Positions 9,316 to 18,128 of a DNA stretch of 49,421 nucleotides are shown here, piece by piece. Under the pieces are notes generated by a model that ran no database searches, was not told the DNA's origin, and was given only the letters and a program-made list of their open reading frames with translations. Origin of the DNA: Devosia ureilytica (lineage in GTDB: Bacteria > Pseudomonadota > Alphaproteobacteria > Rhizobiales > Devosiaceae); NCBI RefSeq assembly GCF_024273195.1, contig NZ_JAMZCU010000004.1, positions 344,920 through 394,340 of the forward strand, read 5' to 3'. How positions within the stretch are numbered: the stretch's first letter is position 1; each line of letters opens with the position of its first letter. Position numbers and translations under genes: made by a program.

Positions 9316-10359
9316 ATGATCAATCGACGCATAGTTCTTGCTGCCTTGAGCGCAGCCCTGCTGGTAACCACGCCTCTGGTGGCCCATGCTCAAAATCTGC
9401 CCGGCAATATCCGCATGGTGATCGGCTCGACTTCGACCGGCGGCGACACCTACCAGAACTCGGCCATCGTCGCCGAGGCACTGTCTTCGCACCTGGGCAT
9501 CAACATCAAGGTCGATCCGGTGGGCACCAGCGAGGGTCTCAAGGCGCTGGAGCGCGACGCGCGCGGCACCACGATCATGCTGCACCACGACCAGATCTAT
9601 CTATCCTATCTCTATGGCGTGCCGGGCAATGACGACCCGTTCGCCAATTACGTGATCGGGCCGACCGTCGCCATCAATCCCGGCGACAGCTTCCTTGTGC
9701 CGGCGGATTCGCCCTACCAGAGCATGGATGACATTCTGACCGCCGCCGCCGATGGCACCAAGGTGCGCGTCGCCATCCAGCCCGGTGGCGTCTCCGAAAT
9801 CGGCTTCACGGCCATGCGCAATGCAGCCAAGGTCCGCTCGCCCGGCTCTGAAGAAAACATCGTCGCGGTCAATACCGGCTCGCAGGCCGACAAGAACCAG
9901 GCCATGTGGGACGATCTGGCCGATGTCATCAATGGCTCGATCCAGGCCAATGAGCAGTTCACCCAACTGCCCGCCGACGATCCGAAGGCCATGCGCTTTG
10001 TCTGGATCACCGCCCGCCCGGCTACACTTGACCAGGCGCCGGAAGCCGGCATGGGCGCCACCACCCGTGCGGACTTCCTGCAATATGCCAGCCCGGCCAC
10101 CAGCGTGACCCTGGATGGCACCGAGGACTTCGCCTTCGACAAGGAATTTTTCCTGCTCTACAACAAGGACATGGACCCGGCCCTGATGGATGCCATCGAC
10201 ACCGCGCTGGCCGAAATCTATGCCGAAGGCGAAATCCAGAAGCGCCAGGCCGAAGCCTTCTTCATCCCCAACTACCTGCCCCGCGCCGAGGCGCTGGAGC
10301 ATCTGAGCGCCAAGAGTGAACGCATCGGCGGGATCATCAACGATCTCAAGGCCGAATAG
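9316..10359 (+). CDS. Tripartite tricarboxylate-type transporter, binding protein (TctC family)
   Basis: A 347-residue periplasmic solute-binding protein of the TctC family, with a signal peptide cleaved after AHA-Q near residue 26. The mature N-terminus continues with a strand, then TSTGGDTYQN, in place of the common PGGxxD loop of the family. It captures a carboxylate in the periplasm and delivers it to TctA/TctB. It is the first gene of the transporter operon and faces the sugar-acid catabolic genes across a shared regulatory region. The substrate is probably the acid handled by the divergent dehydratase (inference). A perfect hairpin follows the gene. Confidence 0.82.
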   Translation: MINRRIVLAALSAALLVTTPLVAHAQNLPGNIRMVIGSTSTGGDTYQNSAIVAEALSSHLGINIKVDPVGTSEGLKALERDARGTTIMLHHDQIYLSYLYGVPGNDDPFANYVIGPTVAINPGDSFLVPADSPYQSMDDILTAAADGTKVRVAIQPGGVSEIGFTAMRNAAKVRSPGSEENIVAVNTGSQADKNQAMWDDLADVINGSIQANEQFTQLPADDPKAMRFVWITARPATLDQAPEAGMGATTRADFLQYASPATSVTLDGTEDFAFDKEFFLLYNKDMDPALMDAIDTALAEIYAEGEIQKRQAEAFFIPNYLPRAEALEHLSAKSERIGGIINDLKAE

Positions 10360-10377
10360 GCTTTCCCCGACCTCTCG

Positions 10378-10404
10378 GTCCCGGCCGGTTGTTCCGGCCG
10401 GGAC
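10378..10404 (+). other. Intercistronic hairpin after tctC
   Basis: A perfect 11-base-pair GC-rich stem (10378-10388 with 10394-10404) and a 5-base loop lie between tctC and tctB. No T-run follows. It probably protects the 3' end of the tctC message or partly terminates, giving more binding protein than permease. Confidence 0.55.
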
Positions 10405-10432
10405 TTGCTCACATTTGGATCGGAAATTGGTC

Positions 10433-10852
10433 ATGGGCGAATGGACCCGCGTGGAGGTCGACTTTGCGACCTCCCATCTCATCTTCCCGACACTGATCGG
10501 CATCGTCTTGCTGATCCTTGGCGCCGCCATCCTCATCACGCAGCAACGCGAAGTGCTGGGATCGGGGGCCATGTGGCGCGAAACCTTGTCCAAAATGGAT
10601 AAGCCACGCTTCTTTGGCGGCCTCGGCCTGACCATTCTCTATTTTTCGCTGATGGTGCCGGTGGGAGACTTCTGGCCCAACACCGGCATGGGGTTCCTGC
10701 TGTGCTCGATCCCCTTCGTGGCGTTGACGGGCATCCTGTTCATGCATGAGCGCACGCTGCGCTCCATGGTGCCGGTGCTCATCATCGCGCTGGCCGGACC
10801 CTTGCTGGTCTGGTGGCTGTTCAGCGACATTTTTTACCTCACCCTGCCCTGA
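10433..10852 (+). CDS. Tripartite tricarboxylate-type transporter, small permease (TctB)
   Basis: A 139-residue integral membrane protein with four hydrophobic segments, the size and layout of TctB subunits. The open frame reaches back to 10316 inside tctC, but the ATG at 10433 (after GGAAATTGGTC) gives the usual TctB length and N-terminus. TctB is poorly conserved in sequence, so the call leans on its place between tctC and tctA as well as on the membrane layout. Confidence 0.82.
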   Translation: MGEWTRVEVDFATSHLIFPTLIGIVLLILGAAILITQQREVLGSGAMWRETLSKMDKPRFFGGLGLTILYFSLMVPVGDFWPNTGMGFLLCSIPFVALTGILFMHERTLRSMVPVLIIALAGPLLVWWLFSDIFYLTLP

Positions 10853-10869
10853 GCCGGAGCAATACGATC

Positions 10870-12372
10870 ATGGATTTCCTCGGGCTCATCTCGCCACTCT
10901 TCGTGCTGCTGGCCATCGGCGGCACGCTGGTCGGTATCATTTTCGGCGCCATCCCCGGCATGACCGCCACCATGGCCGTCGCCATCTGCCTGCCGCTTAC
11001 CTATTCGCTCGGGCTCGAGAACGGCTTGGCGCTATTGCTGGGGCTTTATGTCGGCGGCATTTCGGGCGGTCTGGTCCCTGCCATCCTGCTTGGAATTCCG
11101 GGGACACCATCCTCGATCACGACCTGTTTCGACGGCTACCCCATGGCCCAGCGCGGTGAAGGCGAGAAGGCCCTGCGCATCGGCATTTTCGCGTCGCTGG
11201 TCGGCGGATTGATTTCGCTGGCTGCGCTCTACTTCTTCGCGCCCGCGCTGGCCGATTTCGCCATTCGCTTCTCCTATGTGGAGAAGTTCCTCATCATCCT
11301 TTTTGCGCTGACCGTCATGGCGGCGCTGTCGAGCAATATGCTGCTCGGCATTTTCTCGGGCTTTCTGGGCATCTTCGTCAGCCTGATCGGCGTCTATGAT
11401 GTGACCGATGGCGGCAATGGCCATTTCCGACTGATCCCGCCGGGCACCGATTATTGGCTCGAAGGCGGCTTTTCGCTCCTGCCGGTGCTGATCGCACTCT
11501 TCGGTCTCACCGCCATATTGGAGGAAGCCGAAAAGGGCATGCCCAAGGGCATGTCACTCAAGCAGATCGAAGTGGGCGCCCATTCGCGCTTCTCCTTCTC
11601 GGTGTTCAAGGGACAGGTGCTGAACCTCATTCGTTCGTCGGGCATCGGCACTTTCGTCGGCATCCTGCCCGGCGTTGGCGGTTCTGCGGCTTCGATTCTG
11701 TCCTACACAGCCGCCAAGACCACTTCAAAACACCCTGAACGCTTCGGCAAGGGCGAGCCTGCGGGGGTCATTGCCTCCGAAGCCGGCAACAATGGCCTTA
11801 CGGGTGGCGCGCTGGTGCCGCTGCTCTCTCTCGGCATTCCCGGCGACAGCACCACGGCGCTGCTGATCGGCGCCTTTGCATTGCAGGGCATCCAGGTCGG
11901 GCCGCTGTTCATCGGCAATAATGGCGACACCTGGAATGCCATGATCGTTGCCATGATCATCGCCAACCTGGCCATGTTCGTGATGATGTATTTCGCCATT
12001 CGCTGGTTTGCGATGGTGGTGGCGGTGCCCAAGCACATTCTCTACCCGGTCATCCTGATGATGTGCGTCATTGGCGCCTACACCATCAATTACGGCATCA
12101 TGTTCGACGTCTGGACGCTGCTCATCTTTGGCGTGTTTGGCTGGCTGGCGACCAAGCTCAGGCTCGAAGTCGCGCCGTTCATCATCGGCTTCATCCTGGG
12201 GCCGTCGGCGGAAATCTACTTCGTCAAAAGCCTCGAGTCATTCGGCGACCTGACCATCTTTTTCACCAAGAGCTGGATTGCCGTCATCCTTTGGGTCCTC
12301 ATCATCGGCTCTGTCGCCCTCTCGATTGTCATGGCTCGCAACAACCGCGCGACTGCGGCGGCCGCAGGTTGA
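10870..12372 (+). CDS. Tripartite tricarboxylate-type transporter, large permease (TctA)
   Basis: A 500-residue polytopic membrane protein, the main ion-coupled permease of the TctCBA system. Family motifs seen include GAIPGMTATMAVAICLPLTY near residue 27, then GIPGTPSSI near residue 78, and a second copy of the fold with GILPGVGGSAASILSY near residue 265 and GIPGDSTTALL near residue 325. These mark the two inverted halves of TctA. The ATG at 10870 follows GGAGC. A frame extension to 10813 would overlap tctB and is rejected. Confidence 0.93.
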   Translation: MDFLGLISPLFVLLAIGGTLVGIIFGAIPGMTATMAVAICLPLTYSLGLENGLALLLGLYVGGISGGLVPAILLGIPGTPSSITTCFDGYPMAQRGEGEKALRIGIFASLVGGLISLAALYFFAPALADFAIRFSYVEKFLIILFALTVMAALSSNMLLGIFSGFLGIFVSLIGVYDVTDGGNGHFRLIPPGTDYWLEGGFSLLPVLIALFGLTAILEEAEKGMPKGMSLKQIEVGAHSRFSFSVFKGQVLNLIRSSGIGTFVGILPGVGGSAASILSYTAAKTTSKHPERFGKGEPAGVIASEAGNNGLTGGALVPLLSLGIPGDSTTALLIGAFALQGIQVGPLFIGNNGDTWNAMIVAMIIANLAMFVMMYFAIRWFAMVVAVPKHILYPVILMMCVIGAYTINYGIMFDVWTLLIFGVFGWLATKLRLEVAPFIIGFILGPSAEIYFVKSLESFGDLTIFFTKSWIAVILWVLIIGSVALSIVMARNNRATAAAAG

Positions 12373-12410
12373 CCCTTGGCGGCAAAGCGGGGTTTCAGTA
12401 AGAGCGTTCC

Positions 12411-13442
12411 ATGGCACACCGATCCAGGGACCCAGCGCAGATTCGCCGAGGCAGCGGCGTCACCATGGCCGAGGTCGGACGGCTGGCGGGCGTCTCCCAG
12501 GTTACTGTCTCGCGGGCCCTGTCCTCGCCGGGCAAGGTGTCGCCGGAAACCTTGCAACGCATTCAGGATGCCATTGCCCGCACCGGCTATGTACCCAATG
12601 CGGTCGCCGGTGCGTTGGCGTCGAACAAATCCAACCTGATTGCGGCGCTGGTCCCCTCGGTCACCAACATCGTCTATTCGAGCATGCTGCATGCCTTTTC
12701 CGACATCATGTGGGGCCATGGCTACCAGATCATGCTGTCGGAAACCGGCTTTGACCTCGACCGCGAGGAAAAGGCCATTGCCACGCATCTCTCGCGGCGG
12801 CCCGATGCGATCCTCCTGACCGGCACACGGCATAGTGCGGGAGCCCGGCGCATGCTGCTCAATGCCGGCATTCCCGTCGTGGAAGTCTGGGACGTTTCCG
12901 ATACGCCCATTGATTGCTGTGTCGGGTTCTCCCACGTCGACGCCGGGCAGGCCGCAGCAGACTTTGCCATCGAGGCCGGCTACAGCCACGCCGCAACCAT
13001 CACCGCCAGTGACGAGCGCGCCGTACGCCGCCGCGACGCATTCGCCGTTCGGTTCGGCAAGCGCAGCAATCACCCGGTGGCAAGCGTCGATTTTTCCGCA
13101 TCCGCAACGCTGGGCCTGGGGCGGCAGGCACTGTCGCAATTGATCGAACAGGGGATGGAGCCGGGAACGGTGCTGTTCTGCAGCTCCGACCAGTTCGCCC
13201 AGGGTGTGCTGATCGAAGCCAATGCACGCGGACTGTCCGTGCCGCGAGACGTTGCCGTCATCGGCTTCGGCGACCAGGAGTTCGCCGCCATGACCGAACC
13301 GGCACTGACCAGTATTCGCATCGACCGGCAAATCCTTGGCCAGGTGGCCGCTAATGCGCTGGTTGACCGCTTCTCTGCCAGCGCCAGCCTGCAGGCGGTG
13401 CACGATGTCGGCTTTGAACTGGTCCGCCGCGCCTCGGCGTGA
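12411..13442 (+). CDS. LacI-family transcriptional regulator
   Basis: A 343-residue repressor with an N-terminal helix-turn-helix (TMAEVGRLAGVSQVTVSRALSSPGKV, about residues 18-43) and hinge helix, then a periplasmic-binding-protein-like effector domain. The overall form is like the gluconate repressor GntR group, which responds to sugar acids. It follows tctA by 38 bases in the same direction, so it may be co-transcribed with it. Its likely operator is the palindrome at 9118-9135. The ATG at 12411 has an AAGAGCG ribosome binding site; an internal ATG at 12465 would remove a 17-residue leader and remains possible. Confidence 0.85.
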   Translation: MAHRSRDPAQIRRGSGVTMAEVGRLAGVSQVTVSRALSSPGKVSPETLQRIQDAIARTGYVPNAVAGALASNKSNLIAALVPSVTNIVYSSMLHAFSDIMWGHGYQIMLSETGFDLDREEKAIATHLSRRPDAILLTGTRHSAGARRMLLNAGIPVVEVWDVSDTPIDCCVGFSHVDAGQAAADFAIEAGYSHAATITASDERAVRRRDAFAVRFGKRSNHPVASVDFSASATLGLGRQALSQLIEQGMEPGTVLFCSSDQFAQGVLIEANARGLSVPRDVAVIGFGDQEFAAMTEPALTSIRIDRQILGQVAANALVDRFSASASLQAVHDVGFELVRRASA

Positions 13443-13457
13443 AACCTGCCGCCGAAA

Positions 13458-16010
13458 TCATGCGTTCCGGCCGCCCAAGACCTCCGGGTCCAGCTTCTGC
13501 TTTTGCCGGAAATAATTGGGCCAGGCATTGTCCTGCGCGCGCTCCGCAGCCGCTGCCAGTGAGAAGGCATTGGCGGCCTTGAGCTTGTGCACCTCGTCCC
13601 AACCCACCGGCACCGCAACGGGGGCACCTTCGCGCGAGCGTACCGAGAACGGGGCAATCGCGGTGGAGCCCCGCTCATTGCGCAGGTAATCGATGAACAG
13701 CCGCCCCTTGCGCCGCGCCTTTGAGATGCTGGCGGTGTAGCGGTTCGGTTCGTCCTCGGCCATCTGCTGGGCGAAATCCTTGCAGAAGGCCTTTACCGCG
13801 GGCCATTCAGCTGCCGGCTTGAGCGGCACGATGACATGGATACCCTTGCCGCCCGAGACCATGGGGAAGCTGGTCAGGCCCAGGTCTTTCAACCGGTCAC
13901 GAATGTCGATTGCGGCAGCAGTAATGGCGGAAAAGCCCAATTCTTCGTCTGGGTCTATGTCGAAAACCAGCCGATCCGGCTTCTCGATATCGGCAAAACC
14001 AGACCCCCAGATGTGCCACTCAAGCACATTCATCTGCGTCCCGGCAACGAGGCCGGCCAGGTCGTCGACAAAGAAATAGTCCTTCTTGTCACCGTCCTTT
14101 TCGACAACGGCCTTCGAATGGATTTGCTCGGGAAATCCGCCGGTGTCGTGCTTCTGGAAGAAGCAATGCTTGGCGCGACCTTGTGGGCAACGCACCAGGC
14201 TCAGCGGGCGATCCTTGATGTGGGGTAACATGGCCTTGGCCACGTCTTCGTAATAGGCGACCAATTGCGACTTGGTGATGCCCTGCCCCGGATAGACCAC
14301 GCGCTCGGGCGAGGTCAGCCGCACGCCAAGTTTTTCGGCTACGGCCTCGCCATCATCCTCGATGGGCTGCGCTTCTTCCATTCGGACCTCCTTGGCAGGC
14401 TTGTCGCCGCGCAGACCGACAAAACTGGGGTGACGCAGGATGTCGTCGCCGGTCAGTTCGGTGAAAGCGATCTCGGCAACAAGGTCGGCCTTCACCCATT
14501 TGGCGGTGCGGGCGATGTCGGCAGGCACCGCAACAAAGGGGCTGGTCTTGCTGTGTAGCTTGTCCAGCCTTTCTCTCAATTCGGCGAGCATATCCTGGTT
14601 GAAGCCCGTGCCGACGCGCCCGCGATAATGCAGCTTGCCGCCTTCCATCGTCCCCAGCAGCAGTGAGGCAAAGCCGCGGCGCTTGGCCGATGGCGACCAG
14701 CCGCCGATGACAAACTCCTGTCGCTTGAGGCATTTGATCTTGAGCCAGTCCTTGGTCCGCTCGCCGCGATAGAGCGCGTTGGCGCGCTTGGCGATGACCC
14801 CTTCATGGCCGTCGCGGCAGAGGGCATCGAGCACTTTCTGGCCATGACCGGCGACGTGCGATGAATATTGCACGGGGTCTTTTCTGCCCGATTTGGTGAG
14901 CAGCTTTTCGAGCCGTGTCTTGCGCTCCACAAGCGGCAGTGTCTTTAAATCTTTGCCATCGGCCTCAAGCAGGTCAAAAGCAAAGAACTCCAGTCGCCCG
15001 CCATTGGAGAGCACATTCTTGAGCGTCGAGAAATCGGTGCGCCCCTTCTCGTCGAAGGCACAAATTTCGCCATCGATGAGCGCCGAACCAATCTTGAGCT
15101 TCTGCAAGGGTTCGACCAGCGCGCCGAACTGCTCGGTCCAGTCGAGGCCATTGCGGGTGTAGAGGCGCACGCTGTCCCCCGCCACGGCAGCAAGGCAGCG
15201 GTAGCCGTCATACTTCATCTCGAACAACCAGCCATCGCCAGATGGAATACTGTCGACGAGGGTAGCCAACTGCACCGGATGGAAGGCGGGAGCAGCCCCC
15301 GATTTTGCCTCAGCCATGACGCGTGTTTTCTGGTCGGCCTTTTCGGCTTCCTCCGGGTCCGAATGCCACACGGCCTCGGCCGGTACGCTCGACGTCTTGG
15401 CCGGTGTGGCACCACTGGCAATGCCCTTGAAGTCGCGTCCCGTCGCGACCGACCGGGTGAAGCGGCTGGTCAGCGTATCCTTGTCGCGGGCATAACTATC
15501 CCGGTGCTTGATCAGCAGCCAGTTTTCACGATCCGGCCCGGAGCGGCGCTTGGTGTCGCGCCCCTTCATGTGCACCAGCACATATTCGCCCTTCATGCGT
15601 TCGCCGAAGAGCCTCAGTTTCAGATCGCCCTTTTCCAGGCCTTCATGTGGATCGCCGATGGGCTCCCAACTGCCGCGATCCCACAGCATCACGGTGCCGC
15701 CGCCATATTCGCCCTCGGGAATCGTGCCCTCAAAGCCCCCATATTCCAGCGGGTGGTCCTCGACGCGAACGGCGAGGCGCTTGTCGCCGGGATTATTCGA
15801 TGGCCCTTTGGTTACCGCCCAGCTTTTCAAGACACCATCGAGCTCGATGCGGAAATCATAGTGCAGCCGCGTCGCATCATGCTTTTGCACCACGAAGCTT
15901 GCTCGCCCCGCCTTGCCGCCCTTGGGCGCGGCACCGGCCGGTTCCTGGGTTTTGGCAAAATTGCGCTTGGCCTTGTAGTCCTTGAGCAGGTCCTGCGCCT
16001 TGGTCACCAT
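13458..16010 (-). CDS. ligD: ATP-dependent DNA ligase D (NHEJ)
   Basis: An 850-residue three-domain repair protein. An N-terminal 3'-phosphoesterase domain (residues about 38-190, with HDATRLHYDFRIE and GEYGGG) is followed by an ATP-dependent ligase domain. The adenylated Lys is K266 in EMKYDGYR. The C-terminal primase-polymerase domain (from about residue 565) has the metal-binding DIDPD motif near residue 700. The order PE-ligase-polymerase is the one usual in proteobacteria. It seals double-strand breaks with Ku. Its ATG lies two bases after the ku stop, so the two genes form an operon. Confidence 0.95.
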   Translation of the reverse strand: MVTKAQDLLKDYKAKRNFAKTQEPAGAAPKGGKAGRASFVVQKHDATRLHYDFRIELDGVLKSWAVTKGPSNNPGDKRLAVRVEDHPLEYGGFEGTIPEGEYGGGTVMLWDRGSWEPIGDPHEGLEKGDLKLRLFGERMKGEYVLVHMKGRDTKRRSGPDRENWLLIKHRDSYARDKDTLTSRFTRSVATGRDFKGIASGATPAKTSSVPAEAVWHSDPEEAEKADQKTRVMAEAKSGAAPAFHPVQLATLVDSIPSGDGWLFEMKYDGYRCLAAVAGDSVRLYTRNGLDWTEQFGALVEPLQKLKIGSALIDGEICAFDEKGRTDFSTLKNVLSNGGRLEFFAFDLLEADGKDLKTLPLVERKTRLEKLLTKSGRKDPVQYSSHVAGHGQKVLDALCRDGHEGVIAKRANALYRGERTKDWLKIKCLKRQEFVIGGWSPSAKRRGFASLLLGTMEGGKLHYRGRVGTGFNQDMLAELRERLDKLHSKTSPFVAVPADIARTAKWVKADLVAEIAFTELTGDDILRHPSFVGLRGDKPAKEVRMEEAQPIEDDGEAVAEKLGVRLTSPERVVYPGQGITKSQLVAYYEDVAKAMLPHIKDRPLSLVRCPQGRAKHCFFQKHDTGGFPEQIHSKAVVEKDGDKKDYFFVDDLAGLVAGTQMNVLEWHIWGSGFADIEKPDRLVFDIDPDEELGFSAITAAAIDIRDRLKDLGLTSFPMVSGGKGIHVIVPLKPAAEWPAVKAFCKDFAQQMAEDEPNRYTASISKARRKGRLFIDYLRNERGSTAIAPFSVRSREGAPVAVPVGWDEVHKLKAANAFSLAAAAERAQDNAWPNYFRQKQKLDPEVLGGRNA

Positions 16011-16012
16011 GA

Positions 16013-16876
16013 TCAGCTGGCCTTCTTGCGCGTCGTGGGCTTGCTTGCGGCAGGCTTTTTGGCTGTCGACTTGTTCTTTGTGCCACCCTCGAGGCTTTGC
16101 TTGAGCGCCGCCATCAGATCGACGACATTCTCGCCGCTGGGGCGCTCGGGCGCCTCGTCCTTTGCTGCGGTAATCTTGCGCCCCTTGGCCTTCATCTTGC
16201 GCTGGATCAGTTCCTTGAGCGCGCTCTGATAGTGATCCTTGAAGGCGCCTGCATCAAAGGGAGCGGTTTTCTTGTCGATCAGCGCCGTTGCGACATCGAG
16301 CAGGTCGTCCTCGGCCTTCTTGGCAGAAATCTGCGAGAAGAAGGGATCGGCCTTGCGGATTTCTTCTTCGTAGTGAAGCGTTTCCAGCATCAACCCGGTA
16401 CCGCTGGGTTTGATGGCCGCCAGATATTCCTTGCCACGCATGGAGAGCTGTCCCAGCCCCACTTTTTCGGTTTTGCGCAGCGCGTCGCGAATGACCCGGA
16501 ACGCGTCTTCGGCCAGTTCATCGGTGGGCACAACGAAATAGGACTTGTCGTAAAAGATCGGGTCGATCTCGCAGGCGCCGACAAATTGGGTCAACTCCAG
16601 CGTCTTGCGGGTTTCGAGCTTGACCGCGTCAATCTCGTCGTCGGTCAGCAGCACATAGTCACCCTTCTCGTATTCGAAGCCCTTGATGATCTCGTCCTTG
16701 TCGACCGGGCCGACCCCGGCCACCACTTTTTCATAGTGGATGGGCTTTCCGGTAGGCTCATGGATTTGCCGAAAGCTGGGCTTGGCGCTGGGGCGGGCGG
16801 CGCTGAACAGTTCGACGGGAATAGCAACCAGAGACAAACGCAACTGGCCTTTCCAGATTGGACGCGAAGCAGGCAT
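16013..16876 (-). CDS. ku: Ku protein, DNA end-binding (NHEJ)
   Basis: A 287-residue homodimeric Ku that threads onto broken DNA ends and recruits LigD. The N-terminus RPIWKGQLRLSLVAIPVELF is the hallmark of bacterial Ku, followed by the core beta-barrel (FRQIHEPTGKPI, then KGFEYEKGDYVLLTDDE). The C-terminal tail is rich in lysine and alanine, as is common in rhizobial Ku. It is the first gene of the ku-ligD pair and is divergent from the topoisomerase IB gene, with about 130 bases between the starts. Confidence 0.95.
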   Translation of the reverse strand: MPASRPIWKGQLRLSLVAIPVELFSAARPSAKPSFRQIHEPTGKPIHYEKVVAGVGPVDKDEIIKGFEYEKGDYVLLTDDEIDAVKLETRKTLELTQFVGACEIDPIFYDKSYFVVPTDELAEDAFRVIRDALRKTEKVGLGQLSMRGKEYLAAIKPSGTGLMLETLHYEEEIRKADPFFSQISAKKAEDDLLDVATALIDKKTAPFDAGAFKDHYQSALKELIQRKMKAKGRKITAAKDEAPERPSGENVVDLMAALKQSLEGGTKNKSTAKKPAASKPTTRKKAS

Positions 16877-17007
16877 GGCGGGTTCCCGAGGTTAGCGTTT
16901 GCCAATTCAACGCCCTATTGCGCCGCCCGTTCCGGTTGACCTTTGCGCGCTTTGGGAACGCTTGCCTATCCTTGAGCATTTTCAGCGCGATCACGAGGCG
17001 ATGGGCC

Positions 17008-18048
17008 ATGCAGATTGCAAAGATAGTGCTGGATCGGATGCGGGCCGATGAAATGGGGCCTGCGCCCAAACTTGTCTTTTCATCCGATGAGACGCCGGGG
17101 TGGCGGCGACAGCGGCGGGGGGCGGGGTTTTCTTATGTTGATGCCGCAGGCGCCCGTCCGTCCAAGGCCGATCTTGCGCGCATCAACAGCCTCGCCATTC
17201 CCCCGGCCTGGCAAGATGTATGGATTTGCAAGGATGCTTGCGGGCACTTGCAGGCGACGGGCCGCGATGAGAAGGGCCGCAAGCAGTATCGCTATCATGC
17301 CGACTGGACGGCGCACCGCAGCGCCACGAAGTTCGACACGCTGTGGGCGTTCTCCAAGGCCTTGCCGGCGCTTCGGGAACAGGTTCAGGCCGACCTTCGC
17401 CGGCGCAGCTTCAACGCCGACCGCGTGGTGGCGTCCGTCGTCTGGCTGCTGGACAACAGCCTCATCCGTGTGGGCAATCCGGTCTATGCCCGGGACAACA
17501 AGAGCTTTGGATTGACGACGCTCCGAAACCGGCATGTGGACATCAGCGGTTCCAAGCTGCATTTCCACTTCAAGGGGAAATCCGGCAAGCAGTGGCGGCT
17601 GCAACTCACAGATCGCCGGATAGCCAATATCCTCAAATCGCTGCAGGACATGCCCGGACAGCACCTGTTCCAGTACCAAGGCGAGAACGGGCTTTGCGCC
17701 ATCTCGTCGCGTGATGTGAACGACTACATCGCGACCTTCGCCGGCGCTGATTTCACCTCCAAGCACTTTCGCACCTGGGCGGCCACGGTTCGCGCTTTTG
17801 GACTGTTTTCGCAAACCGAACTGCCGGACACACGGTCAGGTCAGGCCCGCACCATCAACGCCGTGATCGATCAGGTCGCCGCGCGTCTGGGCAATACACG
17901 CGCCGTCTGCCGGCAATGTTATGTGCATCCCGCCGTGCCGGAAGCCTGGGCGGCCGGAGAACTGCGCCGCTCCGGCCGGCTGAAGCCGGTGGACGGGTTG
18001 GACGAGGATGAAGTGGAAACGGCGGCCTTTCTGAAGCGACAAAACTAG
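17008..18048 (+). CDS. DNA topoisomerase IB
   Basis: A 346-residue bacterial (poxvirus-type) topoisomerase IB, which relaxes supercoils through a 3'-phosphotyrosine intermediate. The N-terminal domain ends near KYRYHADW-like KQYRYHADWTAHR. The catalytic domain carries an Arg in DNSLIRVGNPVYA, the conserved GLTTLRNRHV, and HFRTWAATV. The active-site Tyr is in CRQCYVHP near the C-terminus. The frame is open back to 16858, but that part overlaps the start of ku. The ATG at 17008 gives the normal N-terminus and length. In rhizobia such genes often neighbour ku/ligD, but a joint role is not established. Confidence 0.88.
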   Translation: MQIAKIVLDRMRADEMGPAPKLVFSSDETPGWRRQRRGAGFSYVDAAGARPSKADLARINSLAIPPAWQDVWICKDACGHLQATGRDEKGRKQYRYHADWTAHRSATKFDTLWAFSKALPALREQVQADLRRRSFNADRVVASVVWLLDNSLIRVGNPVYARDNKSFGLTTLRNRHVDISGSKLHFHFKGKSGKQWRLQLTDRRIANILKSLQDMPGQHLFQYQGENGLCAISSRDVNDYIATFAGADFTSKHFRTWAATVRAFGLFSQTELPDTRSGQARTINAVIDQVAARLGNTRAVCRQCYVHPAVPEAWAAGELRRSGRLKPVDGLDEDEVETAAFLKRQN

Positions 18049-18128
18049 CGAGGGTTTTGAAGTTCAATCGGTGCGGAACTGTGTCGGCATTGCGGCGTTG
18101 CTGACCAGAGCACGTCGCGGAGGGACAC

